Below, piece after piece: positions 6,084 to 9,550 of a DNA stretch of 9,550 nucleotides (within the stretch, counting starts at the first letter, position 1; each line of letters starts with the position of its first letter). The stretch covers positions 1 to 9,550 of the forward strand of contig URHH01000093.1 in assembly GCA_900547615.1 (NCBI GenBank). The letters are read 5' to 3'. The stretch is from an uncultured Blautia sp. (GTDB lineage: Bacteria; Bacillota; Clostridia; Lachnospirales; Lachnospiraceae). Below the pieces are notes generated by a model that saw only the letters and a list, made by a program, of their open reading frames with translations, made no database searches and was not told where the DNA came from. A program made the translations under genes and the position numbers.

Positions 6084-7463
6084 TTATTCTTCCTCTAAAT
6101 ATGTTTTATGTTCCCGGATCACGGTTTCCATCACTTCCGGTCCCGGCGCGCCAAGTGTCATTCTTTTTTCCACGCAGGTGCGCATACTGATGGCATCGTA
6201 AATATCCTCCTCAAACACAGGGCTTATTGCCTTGTATTCCGAAAGAGGAAGCTCATCGAGAGAAATTCCCTTTTCAATGCAGGCAAGCACAAGCTGCCCT
6301 ACAATGCCGTGGGCATCTCTGAACGGAACTCCGTGATTCACAAGATAATCTGCCGCGTCTGTTGCATTTGTAAATCCGTTCTTTGCGCTCGCTTCCATAT
6401 TGTCTTTCTGAAATTCCATCGTGGAAACCATTCCTGTAAACAGGGCAATGCAGCCTTTTGCCGTATCAATAGCGTCAAAGGTCAGTTCCTTATCCTCCTG
6501 CATATCTTTATTATATGCGAGAGGAATGCCCTTCATTGTAGTAAGCATGGACATAAGCGCTCCGTAAACACGTCCTGTTTTTCCTCTTACAAGCTCTGCA
6601 ATATCCGGATTTTTCTTCTGAGGCATAATACTGCTTCCTGTGCTGTAGGCATCGTCGATTTCCACAAAGCGGTACTCATTGGAATTCCAGAGAATGATCT
6701 CCTCTGAAAAACGGCTCAAATGCATCATAATTGTGGAAAGGGCGCTTAAAAGCTCGATCACATAATCCCTGTCTGATACGGAATCCATGCTGTTTTTCGT
6801 AGGTCCGTCAAAGCCTAAAAGCTGTGCCGTATATTCCCGGTCAAGAGGATAGGTCGTTCCTGCCAGAGCTCCCGCTCCAAGAGGACAGGTGTTCATTCTT
6901 TTTCGAATATCAAAAAGTCTTCCTCTGTCTCTTTTAAACATTTCAAAATATGCCCCCACATGATGAGCGAGGGTTACCGGCTGCGCCTTCTGAAGGTGGG
7001 TAAAGCCCGGCATATAGGTATGCACATTTTCTTCCATGATTTTTAAAAGAGCTTCTAAAAGCTTCTTTAACTCTTTATCCAGCTCGTCAATTTCATCTCT
7101 TACATACAGCTTCATATCAAGGGCAACCTGGTCGTTGCGGCTTCTTCCTGTATGGAGCTTCTTTCCTGCATCTCCGATCCGCTCGATCAGGTTTGCTTCT
7201 ACGAAGCTGTGAATATCTTCATATTCTGATGTAATAAGAAGCTTTCCTTCTTCCACATCTTTTAAAATACTGTCAAGTCCTGCTATAATGGAATCTCTCT
7301 CTTCCTCCGTCAGAATTCCCTGTTTTGCCAGCATCTGCACATGTGCCTTGCTGCCGCGAATATCCTGTCTGTAAAATTTCTGGTCAAAAGAGATGGACGC
7401 ATTAAAATTATATACCAGCTTGTCCGTTTCCTTTGTAAAACGTCCTCCCCATAACTGTGCCAT
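6084..7463 (-). CDS. argH: Argininosuccinate lyase
   Basis: ArgH splits argininosuccinate into arginine and fumarate, the last step of arginine synthesis. The product is 459 aa, the usual length. It opens with MAQLWGGRF, then shows HTGRSRNDQ (104-112), GFTHLQKAQP (153-162) with the conserved histidine H156, and the fumarase/ASL superfamily signature GSSIMPQKKNPD (276-287), which holds the catalytic serine of the flexible loop. The start ATG 7461-7463 has GGAGG (7469-7473) five bases upstream. It is the first gene of the probable argH-asd-selB-selD-selA operon. No argG or other arginine genes are in view. Confidence 0.97.
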   Translation of the reverse strand: MAQLWGGRFTKETDKLVYNFNASISFDQKFYRQDIRGSKAHVQMLAKQGILTEEERDSIIAGLDSILKDVEEGKLLITSEYEDIHSFVEANLIERIGDAGKKLHTGRSRNDQVALDMKLYVRDEIDELDKELKKLLEALLKIMEENVHTYMPGFTHLQKAQPVTLAHHVGAYFEMFKRDRGRLFDIRKRMNTCPLGAGALAGTTYPLDREYTAQLLGFDGPTKNSMDSVSDRDYVIELLSALSTIMMHLSRFSEEIILWNSNEYRFVEIDDAYSTGSSIMPQKKNPDIAELVRGKTGRVYGALMSMLTTMKGIPLAYNKDMQEDKELTFDAIDTAKGCIALFTGMVSTMEFQKDNMEASAKNGFTNATDAADYLVNHGVPFRDAHGIVGQLVLACIEKGISLDELPLSEYKAISPVFEEDIYDAISMRTCVEKRMTLGAPGPEVMETVIREHKTYLEEE

Positions 7464-7484
7464 ATCTGCCTCCTTGTGATTCTT

Positions 7485-7498
7485 ATTGTTTTAACAAT
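7485..7498. repeat. Short perfect inverted repeat in the argH leader
   Basis: ATTGTT-TT-AACAAT, two 6-bp arms with a 2-bp centre, between the predicted start of transcription and the argH ribosome site. The 2-nt loop is too tight for a good RNA hairpin and no T-tract follows, so I do not call it a terminator; it may be a protein site or chance. Confidence 0.25.
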
Positions 7499-7501
7499 TT
7501 C

Positions 7502-7520
7502 ATGTGTTAGTGTATCACAT
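7502..7520. repeat. 19-bp imperfect palindrome over the argH -10 box (candidate operator)
   Basis: On the minus strand ATGTGATA-CAC-TAACACAT: the two 8-bp arms match at 7 of 8 positions about a 3-bp centre. The whole dyad covers the -10 hexamer and the predicted start point, the classic place for a repressor. It does not resemble the ArgR box (TGAAT/ATTCA arms). The regulator is unknown. Confidence 0.4.
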
Positions 7521-7536
7521 TTTTATCAAAATGCAA
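7509..7536 (-). promoter_or_regulatory. Probable promoter of the argH-asd-selBDA operon
   Basis: On the minus strand, TTGCAT (7531-7536) and TACACT (7509-7514) are 16 bp apart. The -10 match is 4/6 but is strengthened by an extended -10 TG (7516-7517). Transcription would start near 7502, about 40 nt before the argH ATG. I see no clear terminator after queH, so read-through from the upstream cluster is also possible. Confidence 0.5.
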
Positions 7537-7560
7537 AGTATAAAATCAAAAGTTATCGCA

Positions 7561-8166
7561 TTATGGTCTGGAAAATACACAGCCGCAGTAATTCTGTCTG
7601 TACAGGTCATGCTCTCTGGAAAGTTCTATGGAACGCTTATATCCGTTTTTTTTCTTGAAATCGGAAGGAAGATGCTCTACTTTATAAATACCCGCAAGCT
7701 CTTCTCCAATTTCATTAATTTTCCCCGCATTTTTTAAGGGGCTGATAGAAAGAGTGGTTGTAAAATAATCGTACTCTCCCTCAGAAGCAAGACGGGCAGC
7801 CTCCTCCATGCGGAGACGGTAACAGCCAAAACATCGCTCTCCGCCTTCCGGCTCCTTTTCCAGACCCTTTGCCATCTCATAAAACCGCTCCGGCTCATAC
7901 TTTCCTTCCACAAACGTCACAGGATGCACAAATTCCATCTCCCCGATCAGGCGTCGGATTTCCTCCACTCTTTTTTCATATTCCTCCTTCGGAGAAATAT
8001 TGGGGTTATAATAAAAAACTGTAATGGAAAAATACTGAGAAAGATACTCCATCACATAACTGCTGCACGGCGCACAGCAGCTGTGAAGAAACAGCCTGGG
8101 GCCTCTTCCTTCTTTCTGCTCTTTCTCAATTAATTTTTCCAGTTCTTTTTGATAATTTACATTCAC
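7561..8166 (-). CDS. queH: Epoxyqueuosine reductase QueH
   Basis: QueH reduces epoxyqueuosine to queuosine in the wobble base of tRNAs with GUN anticodons; it is the non-homologous replacement of cobalamin-dependent QueG. The product is 201 aa, a normal size. It carries the family's cysteines: HSCCAPCSSY (28-37; C30, C31, C34), GGERCFGCYRLRM (108-120; C112, C115) and the C-terminal NYCGC (192-196; C194, C196). These provide the iron-sulfur site and a redox-active disulfide pair. FTTTLSISPLKN and LPSDFKKKNGYKRS are also typical. The start is GTG 8164-8166 with GGGAG (8176-8180) nine bases upstream; a stop lies upstream and the next ATG is after the CC motif, so no better start exists. It overlaps the end of psd by 41 bp. 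Confidence 0.93.
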   Translation of the reverse strand: MNVNYQKELEKLIEKEQKEGRGPRLFLHSCCAPCSSYVMEYLSQYFSITVFYYNPNISPKEEYEKRVEEIRRLIGEMEFVHPVTFVEGKYEPERFYEMAKGLEKEPEGGERCFGCYRLRMEEAARLASEGEYDYFTTTLSISPLKNAGKINEIGEELAGIYKVEHLPSDFKKKNGYKRSIELSREHDLYRQNYCGCVFSRP

Positions 8167-9019
8167 CGATCCGCTCTCCCATTCTTAAAATTGTTTCATA
8201 CCCCTCTTCGGAATTTTCCAGAAGGTCGCTGTCTATTCGCACTTTTCCGTGCTGCAGAAGAAGAATGACCGTAGAACCGCCAAATTCAAAATACCCCTTC
8301 TCCTGCCCTTTTTTCACATACGTTTCTCCTGTATGAAGGTTTGTGATCTTCCCTACCATCATGGCGCCTACCTCCATCATGAGAATCGTACCGAATTTTT
8401 CTGTTTTTAAAAGAACATACTCCCTTGCATTTTCCCGGTAAATGGGGCAGGCATCGTTGGCAGTGGGGTTGACTGTGTGAAGCACACCGGAGATCCGTCT
8501 GACAGGAGACTGTATTCCTCCTGCGGGATAACAGTAATGGTGATAATCGTCCACTGTGAGACGTAAAATCACGGCGTATCCTCCCAGATACCGCTCCCCG
8601 AGTTTTTTGCTTTTTAAAAGCTGTTCTGCCGTATACTCCGTATCCTTAATATAAAACTTCTCCCCTGCCCCGATCCTGCACACAGTCGCCTTTGCATCGC
8701 AGGGGCTTACAAGAAGATTCTCTCCTTCTGCAATGGGACGAAGCCCTTTTTTTATTTTCCTTGTAAAAAAATCATTGTAAGAAGCAAAATCCTGTTTTGT
8801 ATAATCCCTTAGATCGATCCCGTTTCTTTTCACAAAGCCCGGGATTATAAAACGGGAAAAGGGCGTATTTAAAAATACGCCCGCAGCCCTGGACACAAAA
8901 GGACGAACAAGAAGCTTTAAACACAGCTTCCCGCCCCTGTCATGATACAAATGACGCAAAAGTCTGTCCTGGCTGTTTTCTTCTACTGTCATATTTCCTT
9001 TTCTGTCAATATATTTCAT
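8126..9019 (-). CDS. psd: Phosphatidylserine decarboxylase proenzyme
   Basis: Psd converts phosphatidylserine to phosphatidylethanolamine at the membrane. It is made as a proenzyme that cuts itself to create a pyruvoyl group. The chosen ATG (9017-9019) gives 297 aa and has AGGGG (9026-9030) six bases upstream; an earlier ATG at 9076 lies inside pssA and adds an unrelated extension. The self-cleavage site is FGGST with the cut expected between G248 and S249 (beta chain before, short alpha chain after). Other family marks are SPCDA (105-109, D108) and DDYHHYCYP (157-165, H160/H161), the likely Asp-His partners of S249. The C-terminus GYETILRMGERIG is typical. It follows pssA by 19 bp, and its last 41 bp overlap queH. 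Confidence 0.93.
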   Translation of the reverse strand: MKYIDRKGNMTVEENSQDRLLRHLYHDRGGKLCLKLLVRPFVSRAAGVFLNTPFSRFIIPGFVKRNGIDLRDYTKQDFASYNDFFTRKIKKGLRPIAEGENLLVSPCDAKATVCRIGAGEKFYIKDTEYTAEQLLKSKKLGERYLGGYAVILRLTVDDYHHYCYPAGGIQSPVRRISGVLHTVNPTANDACPIYRENAREYVLLKTEKFGTILMMEVGAMMVGKITNLHTGETYVKKGQEKGYFEFGGSTVILLLQHGKVRIDSDLLENSEEGYETILRMGERIGECKLSKRTGKIN

Positions 9020-9038
9020 TCTTTTCCCCTTTCTTGTC

Positions 9039-9550
9039 TCAGAACAGATGGAACATTCTTGCAATGGCAAGCGCAACCAGCCCTACCAGAATCATGATTC
9101 CCGGATTCTGCGGCTTTTTCACTTTAATATCGCTGATAAACAAAATTCCCACGACAACCACCGCCACATGAGTAAAAAACAGGAAATGACTTCCCCAGGA
9201 ACGGCGGATCAGATAAATAAACGGCAGAATGATCGCCATAGACGTAATGGGAAGTCCCTGATAGTATTTTCTTACCTCCGCTGTCTCCTGCTGTCTTTTT
9301 TCTTCCATTACATTAAAATACCCAAGCCGGATAACTGAGGCGATCCCATAAAAAATCAGCACAAGAATACTTGCCCAGCCTTTCATTCCGAGACTGTAGC
9401 AGATCATGATCGGAAACACGCCAAAACACACCACGTCGCAGAGAGAATCAATCTGAATCCCAAATTTTTTCTCGTCCTCCGTTCTGTTTTTCTTTGTTCT
9501 TGCAATTTTCCCGTCAAACATATCGCAAAGTCCGGAAAGCGCCAGACAGA
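9039..9550 (-). CDS. pssA: CDP-diacylglycerol-serine O-phosphatidyltransferase, C-terminal part, cut by window edge
   Basis: PssA joins CDP-diacylglycerol and serine to make phosphatidylserine, which the next gene product decarboxylates. About 169 residues are visible; the frame is open to the window end, so the true start is beyond 9550 and the ATG at 9519-9521 is internal. The CDP-alcohol phosphotransferase motif is complete: DMFDGKIAR, then after 12 residues GIQIDSLCD, holding the four metal-binding aspartates. After it come about five hydrophobic helices (VFPIMICYSL, WASILVLIFYGIASVIRLGYF, ITSMAIILPFIYLI, FFTHVAVVVVGILFIS, IMILVGLVALAIARMF). It is the compact Gram-positive type of integral membrane PssA. 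TGA stop at 9039-9041. Confidence 0.92.
   Translation of the reverse strand, partial: CLALSGLCDMFDGKIARTKKNRTEDEKKFGIQIDSLCDVVCFGVFPIMICYSLGMKGWASILVLIFYGIASVIRLGYFNVMEEKRQQETAEVRKYYQGLPITSMAIILPFIYLIRRSWGSHFLFFTHVAVVVVGILFISDIKVKKPQNPGIMILVGLVALAIARMFHLF

Noticed and set aside
5672..6190. 172-codon open frame on the plus strand across the asd start and argH end
   Set aside because: Antisense shadow spanning two clear genes and their junction.
6108..6707. 199-codon open frame on the plus strand inside argH
   Set aside because: Antisense shadow; the product has no family features and argH is intact across it.
8126..9076. Longer psd starting at ATG 9074-9076
   Set aside because: The added 19 residues overlap the pssA coding end and do not look like Psd; the ATG at 9017-9019 has a well-placed ribosome site.
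9039..9521. pssA starting at ATG 9519-9521
   Set aside because: That methionine is inside the CDP-alcohol phosphotransferase motif (DMFDG); the frame is open to the window edge.

Overview
The window looks like the chromosome of an anaerobic low-to-mid GC Firmicute of the class Clostridia, most likely a Lachnospiraceae-type gut bacterium. This rests on gene content and style: a Gram-positive-type PssA/Psd pair, QueH in place of QueG, a UGA-containing selD, strong GGAGG ribosome sites and A/T-rich promoters. No taxonomic search was possible. All protein genes lie on the minus strand; the only plus-strand gene is a tRNA.

Region by region, following minus-strand transcription from right to left: (1) 9550-7561 holds a tight cluster of pssA (cut by the window edge), psd and queH. 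PssA and Psd are the two consecutive steps to phosphatidylethanolamine; QueH makes queuosine in tRNA. (2) 7560-7464 is a 97-bp gap with a probable promoter for argH and an imperfect palindrome over its -10 box. (3) 7463-586 is a five-gene run, argH-asd-selB-selD-selA, with gaps of only 4 to 20 bp, so probably one operon joining two amino-acid biosynthesis genes to the whole selenocysteine protein machinery. (4) 503-601 on the plus strand is selC, the UGA-decoding tRNA-Sec, with a near-consensus promoter. It converges on selA and overlaps its stop codon. (5) 502-329 is a divergent regulatory region. (6) 328-1 is the N-terminal third of a formate/nitrite-family channel.

Together selA, selB, selC and selD are a complete system for decoding UGA as selenocysteine. 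The system feeds on itself: selD has an in-frame UGA at codon 17, at the catalytic Cys/Sec position, followed by a 9-bp hairpin with a GUU loop that fits the bacterial SECIS pattern. A plain gene caller would start selD 87 bp too late and lose the active site. The neighbouring formate-type channel fits a role for selenium in formate metabolism, but no formate dehydrogenase is in view.

The most interesting points are the recoded selD, the tail-to-tail overlap of selA with selC, three non-canonical pairs in the tRNA-Sec arms, and two sets of promoter dyads. I found no mobile element, CRISPR array, rRNA or wholly unknown gene family. Apart from the selenocysteine locus this is a core-metabolism region.
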